Positions 24,694-33,113 of a stretch of DNA of 60,982 bases are shown piece after piece; position 1 is the stretch's first letter; each line of letters begins with the position of its first letter. A program made the position numbers and the translations under genes. The notes under the pieces are model-generated. The model was given only the letters and a program-made list of their open reading frames with translations. It searched no databases and was not told the origin of the DNA. Source of the DNA: JAAZIN01 sp964441025 (GTDB lineage: Bacteria; Bacillota; Dethiobacteria; DTU022); contig CAYTXG010000012.1 in the NCBI GenBank assembly GCA_964441025.1, positions 1 through 60,982 on the forward strand, given 5' to 3'.

Positions 24694-25428
24694 CTACTCC
24701 ATTTTGCGAATCTCCCGCTGCAGCCTTTTGATAATTCTTTTTTCCAGGCGGGAGATGTAAGATTGCGAAATCCCCAGCAACCCGGCCACCTCTTTCTGGG
24801 TTTTCTCCACGCCGTTCACAAGGCCGAAGCGAAGCTCCATGATCCGCCGTTCCCTTTGGGTTAATTTTTCCATGGCCAGGTAGAGCAGCTTTCTTTCGAC
24901 CTCTGCTTCTATATTTTTTAGGACCAGATCCCCCTCGGTGCCCAGAACATCGGAGAGAAGCAGCTCATTGCCGTCCCAGTCCACATTCAGCGGCTCATCA
25001 AATGATATCTCGCTGCGCACACGGTTGTTGCGCCTCAAGAACATGAGAATCTCATTTTCTATACATTTGGAAGCATAGGTCGCCAGCTTGATGTTTTTAT
25101 GGGGATCAAAGGTGTTGACCGCCTTGATCAGCCCGATCGTTCCGATGGAGACCAGATCATCTATATTGATCCCCGTATTCTCAAATTTCCTGGCGATATA
25201 TACAACAAGCCGCAGGTTGCGCTCGATAAGAACTGTGCGGACAGATCCATCCCCCTTCTTCAGCCTTTCCAGCAGGTAGCCCTCCTCTTCAAGGCTCAGC
25301 GGCGGGGGGAGCGCTTCGGTGCTGCTCACATAATAGATGTAATCCAGATGATCAAGACCGAGAAAACGCCGCAAACGCAAAACAATCAGTTTCCAGAAAA
25401 GCGGCGCAAAGGGGTTTATTTTCATCAT
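24694..25428 (-). CDS. sigE: RNA polymerase sporulation sigma factor sigma E (pro-form)
   Basis: Mother-cell sigma factor made as an inactive pro-protein. The 244 residues start with a hydrophobic, basic pro-sequence (about 1-32) ending before STEALPPPLSLEEE, which resembles the Bacillus processing region cut by SpoIIGA at a Tyr-rich site. Regions 2 and 4 follow (IERNLRLVVYIARKFENTG; TQKEVAGLLGISQSYISRLEK). ATG 25428 has AGGAGG upstream. It lies 21 bases downstream of its protease gene spoIIGA, so both are made from the same Spo0A-type promoter. Confidence 0.97.
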   Translation of the reverse strand: MMKINPFAPLFWKLIVLRLRRFLGLDHLDYIYYVSSTEALPPPLSLEEEGYLLERLKKGDGSVRTVLIERNLRLVVYIARKFENTGINIDDLVSIGTIGLIKAVNTFDPHKNIKLATYASKCIENEILMFLRRNNRVRSEISFDEPLNVDWDGNELLLSDVLGTEGDLVLKNIEAEVERKLLYLAMEKLTQRERRIMELRFGLVNGVEKTQKEVAGLLGISQSYISRLEKRIIKRLQREIRKME

Positions 25429-25449
25429 GCCACCTCCTATTTGTAGGGA

Positions 25450-26322
25450 CTAACCCGCCCGGAGCAGTCCCGGCGGCAGAAGGGCCCGGTACTCCGCCGC
25501 CGGGCCGAATCCCCGCCGCGTCAAGGCGAGAAATACCCCGGCGTCGAGCTGCCGTTTTCTACCGTTTTCAAAAAAAGCAACCTCATCGGGTTTGAAGCCC
25601 AGCAGGAGCCCGCTACTGCTGTCAATTCCCCGGCAGGGTATCAGGGCAAAGCTGCGCAGCAGCGCTGGATCAGCCAGCTGCTCCACGGCACTCCAGGGTT
25701 CCGCCTCTTCTTCGGCAAGGCGGCGGAAAAGAGACGCCGGAAGCAGCCCTTCCAGGCTGCGGTAATCAATGACAATTACGGGGCGGCCGGAGAATGGTTC
25801 GCGAAGCCTGTTTCCCGTGTCCAGAAAGGCCGGCACAGCTGTTTCCCGGCCCCGCCAGGTCACCTGCAGTTCTATTCTCCACAGCTTCTGCCACTTCTTA
25901 TCTTCGGCAAAGGGTCGCAGCAGTCCGAAGAGCAGGTAAAGTAAAATGCAGACGCCGGGGATCAACAGGATACCGCAGGGCGAGGCGAAAAAACAGCGAA
26001 GAGCTGAAAAACTGAGCAGCGCGCTGAGAGCACCGGCCAGGATAAAGGATGCCATGAAGAAGGCGCCCCAGAAATAGAGCAGCTCAGGCAGACGCAACGG
26101 CCTGAATGCAATGATCACCATGAGCAGCGGCGCTGCGGGAATGAAAAGGGCGGGAAGCAGCGGAGAGTGCGGAAAGGGCAGGATCAAGACGGACAGAGAT
26201 CCCAACGCCGCCCCGGCCAGCAGCCTCCAGAAACCCGCTTCGCGTTGAAAGAGCCTTGCCGTAAAGAGCAGCAAAAAGTAATGAACCAGCAGATTAAGAA
26301 AAAAAAGAAGGTCAAGGTACAT
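25450..26322 (-). CDS. spoIIGA: Sigma-E processing aspartic protease SpoIIGA
   Basis: Membrane-bound aspartic protease that cleaves pro-sigma E after a signal from the forespore. The first half (about 1-140) has five hydrophobic segments. The cytoplasmic half contains the catalytic motif FLDTGNRLREP near residue 166, with VIVIDYRSLEG after it and the GSSSGLLLGFKPDEV-like segment (IDSSSGLLLGFKPD) near 235. Length 290 is close to the Bacillus protein. ATG 26322 follows GGAGGGGG. A terminator separates it from ftsZ upstream. Confidence 0.94.
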   Translation of the reverse strand: MYLDLLFFLNLLVHYFLLLFTARLFQREAGFWRLLAGAALGSLSVLILPFPHSPLLPALFIPAAPLLMVIIAFRPLRLPELLYFWGAFFMASFILAGALSALLSFSALRCFFASPCGILLIPGVCILLYLLFGLLRPFAEDKKWQKLWRIELQVTWRGRETAVPAFLDTGNRLREPFSGRPVIVIDYRSLEGLLPASLFRRLAEEEAEPWSAVEQLADPALLRSFALIPCRGIDSSSGLLLGFKPDEVAFFENGRKRQLDAGVFLALTRRGFGPAAEYRALLPPGLLRAG

Positions 26323-26388
26323 GACGCACCCCCTCCGGGAGGGGCTTGTTCTTAGATATATATGAACAGACCGCCGTAGATATGACCT

Positions 26389-26454
26389 ATTATAAAAGGC
26401 GGCTGCCTGGAAGTCTGTCGCACTTTGACAGGGCCGGGATCAAAGTTTTTGACA
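26389..26454 (-). promoter_or_regulatory. Spo0A-dependent type promoter region of spoIIGA-sigE
   Basis: On the minus strand TATAAT lies at 26394-26389, with the weak -35-like GCGACA (26421-26416) 21 bases upstream, an unusually long spacer like that of Bacillus spoIIG. Spo0A-box-like heptamers surround it: TGTCAAA at 26454-26448, TGTCAAA at 26430-26424, and TGTCGCA on the opposite strand at 26416-26422. The first, read as TTTGTCAAA, fits the 0A consensus fully. Confidence 0.6.
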
Positions 26455-26492
26455 AAAAAACTTCCCCTGTCCATCAAGGGAAGCCTTTTTTG
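26453..26492 (-). terminator. Intrinsic terminator after ftsZ
   Basis: On the minus strand GCTTCCC pairs with GGGGAAG around a 10-base loop and is followed by TTTTTTT; a matching A-run lies on the other side. It lies just downstream of the ftsZ stop (26516) and closes the dcw operon before the spoIIG promoter. Confidence 0.85.
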
Positions 26493-26515
26493 TTCTCTGT
26501 CTTTTCAGTTATACT

Positions 26516-27610
26516 TTAGTTTTCGGCTATCTTCTCCGCCTGCTCCCGGTACCGGGACCATGCAGGCCTGTCAATATCCCTGCCGCGGGCATAATCGCTG
26601 TAACCCAGCTCCTGGAAAGCCTGCTGTTGGGCTTGCCGCCTTCCTTTGAAGCCTGTGGCGATCACCGTTACCCGCACCCGCTCCTTCAGCTCCTGGTCAA
26701 TGGTTGCCCCGAATATAACCACGGCATTGGGATCTATGGAACCGCCGGCAATATCCGCCGCCTCCTGGACTTCGAAGAGGCTTAAATCAGGCCCGCCTGT
26801 TACATTGATCAGCAGGCCGGTAGCCCCTTCAATAGATGTTTCCAGCAGCGGGCTGTTTGTAGCCGCCCGGGCCGCCTCGGCAGTGCGGTTTTCGCCGCTG
26901 CCCTCCCCCACTCCCATCAGGGCCGGCCCCGTTTCAGACATGATGGTTCGGATATCGGCAAAATCCAGATTGATCAACCCGGGAACGGCAATCAAATCGG
27001 AGATGCTCTGCACCGCCTGGCGCAGCACATCATCAACAACGCGAAAGGCCTCCAGGATAGGGGTCCGTTTCTCGATTACCTGGAAAAGGCGATCATTGGG
27101 AATGGTGATTAGCGTATCCACCCTGTCGTGCAGGGTCGCGATCCCCTCTTCGGCCTGCCGCTGCCTTTTGCGCCCCTCAAAGCAAAAGGGTTTAGTAACC
27201 ACGCCCACCACAAGCGGGCGCTTCAAGGGAGAGGCATCAAGCTCCCGGGCAACTTCCGCGATGACCGGCGCAGCGCCGGTGCCGGTGCCGCCGCCCATGC
27301 CCGCTGTAAGGAAGATCATGTCGGCGCCCCGCAGGTTATCCTCGATAAGTTCGCGGCTCTCTTCGGCGGCCTGCCTGCCGATCTCCGGGTTGGCGCCGGC
27401 GCCCAGCCCTTTAGTCAGTTTCTCTCCTATCTGCAGCTTAACCCCCGAAGTGACCAGGTGTAGCGCCTGCGCATCGGTGTTTACGGTTATGAACTCAACA
27501 CCTTTCAACCCCGCTCCGATCATCCTGTTTACAGCATTGTTGCCGCCGCCGCCGATGCCGACAACCTTGATCGAGGTGAATTGCGATTTTTCATTGTCAA
27601 ATTCGATCAT
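26516..27610 (-). CDS. ftsZ: Cell division protein FtsZ
   Basis: Tubulin-like GTPase that polymerises into the Z ring. The nucleotide-binding signature GGGTGTG lies at 106-112, GIGGGGNNAVNRM near 18-30, and the T7 loop NLDFADIRTIM near 215-225 supplies the catalytic Asp. The 364-residue protein ends with a short linker and a C-terminal peptide (RDIDRPAWSRYR) that stands in for the usual D-I-P-x-F/W-L anchor for FtsA. The linker is short compared with many FtsZ proteins. ATG 27610 is the start. It is the last gene of the dcw cluster and ends at a strong terminator. Confidence 0.97.
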   Translation of the reverse strand: MIEFDNEKSQFTSIKVVGIGGGGNNAVNRMIGAGLKGVEFITVNTDAQALHLVTSGVKLQIGEKLTKGLGAGANPEIGRQAAEESRELIEDNLRGADMIFLTAGMGGGTGTGAAPVIAEVARELDASPLKRPLVVGVVTKPFCFEGRKRQRQAEEGIATLHDRVDTLITIPNDRLFQVIEKRTPILEAFRVVDDVLRQAVQSISDLIAVPGLINLDFADIRTIMSETGPALMGVGEGSGENRTAEAARAATNSPLLETSIEGATGLLINVTGGPDLSLFEVQEAADIAGGSIDPNAVVIFGATIDQELKERVRVTVIATGFKGRRQAQQQAFQELGYSDYARGRDIDRPAWSRYREQAEKIAEN

Positions 27611-27642
27611 CTTCTCCGAACACCTCCTTTAGAAGCCGCATA

Positions 27643-28878
27643 TTAGTCGACATATTCATTCAGCCAATCTTTGAACCGCTGCCACAACCCCGGCCCGGGC
27701 TTCCTTTTTGGGCCTGTCCCGCCGACGTCCTGGTAAAACCTGGGCTGCTGCCGGTACACATAGTAGAGCAAACCTACCGCATTTGTATAGATGGGGTTCT
27801 GAATACCCACATAATCGTACTCTGCAAGGCGTACCTGATCGCTTTCAAAGTGCAAAGAGGCCATATCGAGCAGCCCTCTCATCTGGGAAACACCGCCCGT
27901 AAATACCGCCCCCGCGGGAGGCAAAGAGGACCGGCCCATTTTGATCATCTCCTCGCGGACAATCTGGAAAAGTTCCTGAACCCGCGGTTCGATGAAACGG
28001 CTGATTTCCCTGGCGGATACCTGGCGCCGCTCCCTGCTGCCCACGCTGCTGATCTCTATATCAGCCTCATCGCCGGCCAGCGGAACGGAGGCACTGCCGT
28101 GCTCAATTTTCAGATTTTCCGCTGCAAAAAAACCGGTTCTCAATCCCACTGCCAGGTCGCTGGTAATATGATCGCCCCCGACAGGCACCGAAGCCATCTG
28201 CTGCAGCTTGCCCTGCTGGAAGCATGCAACATCCGTGGTCCCTCCACCTATGTCTACTAGGAATACGCCCAGTTCTTTTTCATCGGCGGAAAGCGAGACC
28301 TCGGCGGCAGCCAGCGGCTGCAGCACCATGCCTGCGCCGTTGATCCCGGCCCTGGCAACGCAACGCGTGAGGTTGCGCAGGGATGTAATCGGGCTCGTCA
28401 GGATCATGGCATCCACCTCCAGGCGCACGCCCAGCATGCCCACAGGATCGCGGATCCCGTCATATCCGTCGACGATATATTCCCGGGGAATCACCTCCAC
28501 AATTTCCCTGTCAAGGGGAAGGGCAATCACGCGGGCGGCCTGCAGAACCCGTTCCAGATCCTCTTCCTCGATCTCCCTCTCTTCGGATTGCACCGCCACC
28601 ACGCCGCGATTGCTAATCAACTCTGTATTCAGGCCCGGCAAACCGACAAAGGCGGAATCAATTTTGAAACCGCACATCCTCTCGGCCTCAGCCGCAGCAG
28701 AGGCTATCGCCTCCACCGTCAGCTCCAGATCAATGATAACTCCCTTTTTTATCCCCTCGGAAGGACACAGCCCGAGGCCGATTATGCTGATAGTGCCGTC
28801 AGGGCGGGGCTCCCCTACAATAACCCGGACCTGGGTTGTACCGACATCTATACCGACTAGATAATTTTTGCGAACCAC
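27643..28878 (-). CDS. ftsA: Cell division protein FtsA
   Basis: Actin-like ATPase that tethers FtsZ to the membrane. GIDVGTTQVRVIVGE (phosphate 1), VFLVDIGGGTTDVA (phosphate 2) and VFTGGVSQM (adenosine) mark the ATP fold. The C-terminus after about residue 395 ends with LWQRFKDWLNEYV, an amphipathic helix suited to membrane binding. The 411-residue length is normal. The start is GTG 28878 with GGTGGAG upstream. ftsZ follows after 32 bases. Confidence 0.96.
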   Translation of the reverse strand: MVRKNYLVGIDVGTTQVRVIVGEPRPDGTISIIGLGLCPSEGIKKGVIIDLELTVEAIASAAAEAERMCGFKIDSAFVGLPGLNTELISNRGVVAVQSEEREIEEEDLERVLQAARVIALPLDREIVEVIPREYIVDGYDGIRDPVGMLGVRLEVDAMILTSPITSLRNLTRCVARAGINGAGMVLQPLAAAEVSLSADEKELGVFLVDIGGGTTDVACFQQGKLQQMASVPVGGDHITSDLAVGLRTGFFAAENLKIEHGSASVPLAGDEADIEISSVGSRERRQVSAREISRFIEPRVQELFQIVREEMIKMGRSSLPPAGAVFTGGVSQMRGLLDMASLHFESDQVRLAEYDYVGIQNPIYTNAVGLLYYVYRQQPRFYQDVGGTGPKRKPGPGLWQRFKDWLNEYVD

Positions 28879-28959
28879 TTCTCCACCCCCTTACCCTTCC
28901 CGATTCAATTCCACATTGTATAATTATTCCCCTTCATAATTTCGCCTTTGTCGCCAATT

Positions 28960-29736
28960 TTACTCACATCTTTCTCCGGACACCACCACCAGGCGATCTC
29001 CCGTGCGCAGGTCAAGACATCTGCCCCCGTTGCTTTCCTGGAGAAAAGCCTGGAGCAGTGCCAGCTTTTCCCTCATTTTGCCGCTGTCTCCCAGCAGCAC
29101 CCTGCGCCCGTCCGAGGTATAGAGAACCAGCCCGGCGGGGTCGGATAGATTCAGCTCGGCCGGCAACAGCAGCGGCACCTCCCGCAGCGCCTCCAGGAAA
29201 ACGCGCAGGGCCGTGCTTTTCTTTTCATGAGCCAGCGCTTTCCCCATGCTGATTTCCCCGGCAGACGCCCCCGTTATAACCGGCAGGTTCTCGGCAGGAA
29301 GGGGCTGCTCGTCAAAAATAACGCCTTCCCCATCAACAAGGCGGAAGCAATTTTGATCCATCAGTGAAGCAGCCTCCCTCCTCTCCTGCACGCTGATGCG
29401 AACAGAGGAGGGAAAAATCCTCCTCACCGCAGCCGAGGAAAGTCCGGGGATCCCGGCCAATTCTTTTTCCGCCTTTCCGCATTGCAGCAGCAGCAGGCTT
29501 GTCCCCTTTTTGATCCCGCTGGCGGAGATTATCTCCTCCGCGCCGAGGCGGACATTGCCGCTTACAGTGATCTCCTGTACCACGCAATAGGTCTCCCCCG
29601 CCCTGAACAGCAGCAGCCCCAACCCCAGCAGAAGAAGAAGCAGCAGAACAGCCTTCAGGGGGCGGCGCCTTTTCGCCTTCGGCCGGGGCTTCACCAGCCT
29701 GAGCCGGCCGCTGCGGCCGGCGGGCCCTCTTCTCAA
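28960..29736 (-). CDS. ftsQ: Cell division protein FtsQ/DivIB
   Basis: Bitopic division protein that links early and late divisome parts. A basic N-terminal tail (1-28) is followed by one membrane helix (29-45) and a POTRA domain beginning with VVQEITVSGNVRLGAEEII (about 52-70). The outer domain continues through SVRISVQERREAASL, ending at residue 258. TTG 29736 overlaps the murA stop (TTGA) and has a strong AAGGAGG site, so translation is coupled to murA. In Bacillus the equivalent gene is divIB in the same cluster. Confidence 0.92.
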   Translation of the reverse strand: MRRGPAGRSGRLRLVKPRPKAKRRRPLKAVLLLLLLLGLGLLLFRAGETYCVVQEITVSGNVRLGAEEIISASGIKKGTSLLLLQCGKAEKELAGIPGLSSAAVRRIFPSSVRISVQERREAASLMDQNCFRLVDGEGVIFDEQPLPAENLPVITGASAGEISMGKALAHEKKSTALRVFLEALREVPLLLPAELNLSDPAGLVLYTSDGRRVLLGDSGKMREKLALLQAFLQESNGGRCLDLRTGDRLVVVSGERCE

Positions 29737-31010
29737 AACACCGCCTCCTTATGTACTCCTTTGCTCCGGCAGATATCGGCTCCGAGGGAGCGCAGGGCCC
29801 CGGGCAGCTCTTCATAACCCCTTTCGATATGGTGAACCCCCGCGATTCTGCTCTCGCCCTTTGCCGCCAGCGCCGCCAGGACCAGGGCCGCACCGGCCCG
29901 CAGATCGGCGGCCCTGACCGCGGCGCCTTTTAGCGACGCCACTCCGTCGATGACCGCCCGGTGTCCACGGAGGCTGATCTGGGCTCCCATCCTGCGCAGC
30001 TCGGGGACATGATGAAAACGCCCTTTAAAAACATGTTCGATGACTGTGCTGCTGCCCCGGGCCAGGGTCAGGCAGGCCAGCAGCGGCGCCTGCAGATCAG
30101 TGGGGAAACCGGGATAGGGTCCCGTCACCACCCGGGGAATGGCTCTCAACCTGCCGGCTGTTACTGAAACGTCGCTCTCCGAAATCTTTACCCGCACCCC
30201 GGCCCCCTCCAGCAGGCCCAGCAACGCTTTCAGGTGTTGGGGGAGCACGTTCTCCACCGTCACGCTGCCGCCGGTAATCGCCGCTGCAAAAAGAAAAGTT
30301 CCGGCAACAATCCTATCGGGAAAAACGCTGTAGCTTCCGCCGCCCAGCTCCCTCACACCCCTGATCCTGACCAGCGGACTTCCAGCCCCTTCAACCCTGG
30401 CTCCCAGTGTATTTAAAAAGTTCTGTAAATCTATGATCTCGGGTTCGCGGGCGGCATTGCGAATAACCGTGTTGCCCCGTGCGTTAACGGCGGCGAGAAT
30501 TAAATTTTCCGTGGCTCCCACGCTGGGGTAGGCCAGATCGATCTCCCCGCCGCGAAGCCGCCCCCGCGCTTCGATATACTCATTTCTCTCTTCTATCACC
30601 GCGCCCAGGGCGCGCAGCCCTTCGAGGTGCAAATTGATGGGCCGCATACCGATGGCGCAGCCGCCGGGATAGTAAAGCTGTGCCCGGCCCATCCGACCCA
30701 GCAGCGGGCCCATCAGAAATATGCTAGATCGCATCTCCCGCATCAGCGCCTCGGGGACATGGTAGCGATCGATCCGATCCGTTCTTACAAGCAGATCTTC
30801 TCCCTCTTTTTCGATCTGTGCCCCCAGTCCGATAAGAATGGAGATCATCGCCTGGACATCATAAAGGGCCGGGACCTTTTTCAGCCGTATCTGTTCGTCT
30901 GTCCTGTTAAGTAAAGAGGCGGCAAGCACGGGCAATATGGAATTTTTCGCGCCGTGTATCCGCACCCTTCCCGCAAGGGGGAGCCCTCCTCGAACCCGAT
31001 ACTCTCCCAC
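29733..31010 (-). CDS. murA: UDP-N-acetylglucosamine 1-carboxyvinyltransferase MurA
   Basis: First committed enzyme of peptidoglycan synthesis: it transfers enolpyruvate from PEP to UDP-GlcNAc. The EPSP-synthase-like fold shows GAKNSILPVLAASLL near residue 20, and the catalytic Cys118 in PGGCAIGMRP, so fosfomycin sensitivity would be predicted from this residue. The 425-residue length is standard. GTG 31010 follows a GGAG site. It lies between murB and ftsQ inside the dcw cluster, as in several Clostridia. Confidence 0.96.
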   Translation of the reverse strand: MGEYRVRGGLPLAGRVRIHGAKNSILPVLAASLLNRTDEQIRLKKVPALYDVQAMISILIGLGAQIEKEGEDLLVRTDRIDRYHVPEALMREMRSSIFLMGPLLGRMGRAQLYYPGGCAIGMRPINLHLEGLRALGAVIEERNEYIEARGRLRGGEIDLAYPSVGATENLILAAVNARGNTVIRNAAREPEIIDLQNFLNTLGARVEGAGSPLVRIRGVRELGGGSYSVFPDRIVAGTFLFAAAITGGSVTVENVLPQHLKALLGLLEGAGVRVKISESDVSVTAGRLRAIPRVVTGPYPGFPTDLQAPLLACLTLARGSSTVIEHVFKGRFHHVPELRRMGAQISLRGHRAVIDGVASLKGAAVRAADLRAGAALVLAALAAKGESRIAGVHHIERGYEELPGALRSLGADICRSKGVHKEAVF

Positions 31011-31030
31011 ACAACTCCACTCCCCTGGAT

Positions 31031-31930
31031 TTATCTCTTTTCACCGACAATCCGCACTTCTGTCTGCAGCTCCACGCCAAATTTTTTCCTGACCATCTTC
31101 TGCACTCTTTCGATCAAATACTCGATATCCCGGGCTGAAGCGCCGCCCTTGTTCACAATAAAGTTAGCATGTTTCTCGGAAACAGCCGCAGCGCCGGCGG
31201 AGAGCCCCTTGCCGCCGGCAGCCTCGATCAGCCCCCCGGCGGGATTGCCGGGAGGGTTTCGAAAAACACTGCCTGCGCTGGGCAAAGAGGGATGGCGCCG
31301 CCGCCTCTCCGCAAAGTAGTGCTCCAGCTCTCCTGTCAAAGCCTCCCTCTCCCCCTGCTCCAGCTTGATAAGCGCCTCCACAATGACGCCCAACTGGCTC
31401 AGGTTGCTCTGCCGGTAACCGAAAACAATCTCTTCCGGCCCCAGGCGGGCCTGCCCGCCCCCGGACAGGATCAAACTCACCTCTGCCACATGCGCCCCGA
31501 TGTAGTTTCCGAAAGCCCCGGCATTCATCACCAGTGCACCTCCCAGGGAACCGGGAATGCCGGCGGCAAACCCGAGCCCCCGCAACCCCTCACCGGCCGC
31601 CGCCCGGGCCAGTGCGGTCATTGGCGTGCCGGAACCGGCCCGCAGCAGCCTTCCCTCCCGCCGGACATAGCTGAAAGCCTCGCCCATCTGCACCACCAGA
31701 CCCCTGATGCCCCCATCCCGCACCAGCAGGTTGGTGCCGTTGCCGAATACAAAAAGCGGCAGCCCGGAGCTGTTCCCGAAATGGATAATCTCCTGCAGTT
31801 CGTTGCTGTCTGCGGGAACCAGGTAGTAATCCGCCGGTCCGCCCACCCCCCAGGATGTATGAAGCGACATCGGTTCATCCCTTTTTATCCCGGCCTTAAG
31901 CCGCCGGCCCAGCTCCTGCTCCACACTCAA
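31031..31930 (-). CDS. murB: UDP-N-acetylenolpyruvoylglucosamine reductase MurB
   Basis: FAD-dependent reductase forming UDP-MurNAc with NADPH. The FAD-binding domain includes GNGTNLLVRDGGIRG near 65-79 and GIPGSLGGALVMNAGAFG near 124-141. The C-terminal domain carries the proton donor serine in LPSAGSVFRNP and the conserved glutamate in TEVRIVGEK. At 299 residues it is a type IIb MurB, usual in Firmicutes. TTG 31930 follows GGAGGG at seven bases. murG precedes and murA follows. Confidence 0.95.
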   Translation of the reverse strand: MSVEQELGRRLKAGIKRDEPMSLHTSWGVGGPADYYLVPADSNELQEIIHFGNSSGLPLFVFGNGTNLLVRDGGIRGLVVQMGEAFSYVRREGRLLRAGSGTPMTALARAAAGEGLRGLGFAAGIPGSLGGALVMNAGAFGNYIGAHVAEVSLILSGGGQARLGPEEIVFGYRQSNLSQLGVIVEALIKLEQGEREALTGELEHYFAERRRRHPSLPSAGSVFRNPPGNPAGGLIEAAGGKGLSAGAAAVSEKHANFIVNKGGASARDIEYLIERVQKMVRKKFGVELQTEVRIVGEKR

Positions 31931-31954
31931 AGTTCAGCCCTCCATCAGGGTAAT

Positions 31955-33085
31955 TTATTCTATGCGCAAACAGCCCTTTGTGTTAGTTTTCCCCGGCTCT
32001 TCCGCAATCTCATATAAACAGCGCCGCAGCCGCGCAGCGGAATCGGGAACCGCCAGCTTTCTCCCCGCCGCAGCCATCCGCTCCAGCAAAGCCGGTTCGG
32101 CCCCGAGCCTCTCCAGTTCGCAGCGCAGGCGATAGGGGTTGAAATCCTTCTCCTCCAGCAGCAGGGCAGCCCCCGCCTTCTCCAGAAGGCGGGCATTGTA
32201 GTACTGGTGATTATTCACCACATTGGGGGAGGGGATCAGAATTGCCGGCAGCCCCAGCGCTGTGATCTCGGCCAGGGTGGTGGCCCCCGAACGGGTGATC
32301 ACCAGGTCCGCCGCCGCCAGCGCGGCGGGCATCTCCTCAAGGTAGGGAAAGAGGCGCACCCTTTGCGGCAGCAGGCCCAGCTGCTCTTGAACCTGTCGGT
32401 AATAAATCTCCCCGGTAATATAGAGGAGCTGTGCCCCCTGCGGGAGCCAGCCGGCCTTCAGATAATCAACCATGACCTCGTTGATTCGCAAGGCGCCGCG
32501 GCTGCCGCCGTAGACCAGGATTGTCCTGAGGCGGGGATCGATATTCAGCCGCGCCAGCGCCGCCCCGCGCTCTACCGCCGCCACCTCGCTGGCACGGGGG
32601 TTGCCGGTAAATACAGTCCTGCTGCGCCGGGGAAAGGCGCTGCGCGATTCCTCAAAAGAGAGGCAGACCCTCTGCACCAGCGGAGCCAGCATGCGGTTGG
32701 CCAGCCCGGGCAGCGCATTCTGCTCATGCACCGCCGCCGGTCGCCTCGCCAGCAGCGCCGCCAGCATTACCGGGGCTGAAACATATCCGCCGGTGCCGAA
32801 GACAACATCAGGCTGAAAAGAGGAGATGATCCGCCTGGCCCGGGCCATGCCGCGACCGAGGTCACGGGCAAAGGGAGCGAGACGGCGCAGGCTGCGCCCA
32901 AAACCGCTTGCCGGGATCGTCTCCAGGGCGAAGCCGGCCGCAGGGACGATCTTGCTTTCCAGCCCCTCTGCGCTCCCCAGGAAAAGCAGCTCCGCCGAGG
33001 GCTCGCGCTCAAGAATATGCCGCGCCAGCGCCAGGGCGGGATAGATGTGACCGCCTGTCCCACCTCCGGTTATGATCATCCGCAC
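31955..33085 (-). CDS. murG: Undecaprenyldiphospho-muramoylpentapeptide GlcNAc transferase MurG
   Basis: Peripheral membrane glycosyltransferase that adds GlcNAc to lipid I to make lipid II. The N-terminal GGGTGGHIYPALALA lies at about 7-21, GTGGYVSAPV and HEQNALPGLANR follow, and the C-terminal UDP-GlcNAc pocket shows ITRSGATTLAEITALGLPAILIP near 260-282. The 376-residue protein is complete. GTG 33085 follows AAAGGAGG at nine bases; an ATG two codons later is the alternative. It lies between ftsW and murB. Confidence 0.96.
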   Translation of the reverse strand: MRMIITGGGTGGHIYPALALARHILEREPSAELLFLGSAEGLESKIVPAAGFALETIPASGFGRSLRRLAPFARDLGRGMARARRIISSFQPDVVFGTGGYVSAPVMLAALLARRPAAVHEQNALPGLANRMLAPLVQRVCLSFEESRSAFPRRSRTVFTGNPRASEVAAVERGAALARLNIDPRLRTILVYGGSRGALRINEVMVDYLKAGWLPQGAQLLYITGEIYYRQVQEQLGLLPQRVRLFPYLEEMPAALAAADLVITRSGATTLAEITALGLPAILIPSPNVVNNHQYYNARLLEKAGAALLLEEKDFNPYRLRCELERLGAEPALLERMAAAGRKLAVPDSAARLRRCLYEIAEEPGKTNTKGCLRIE

Positions 33086-33113
33086 CTGTTGCCGCCTCCT
33101 TTCATCCCGCCGC

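Noticed and set aside
26646..27632. 328-codon plus-strand ORF
   Set aside because: Lies antisense to ftsZ; long antisense frames are common at this G+C content, and it has no recognisable domain.
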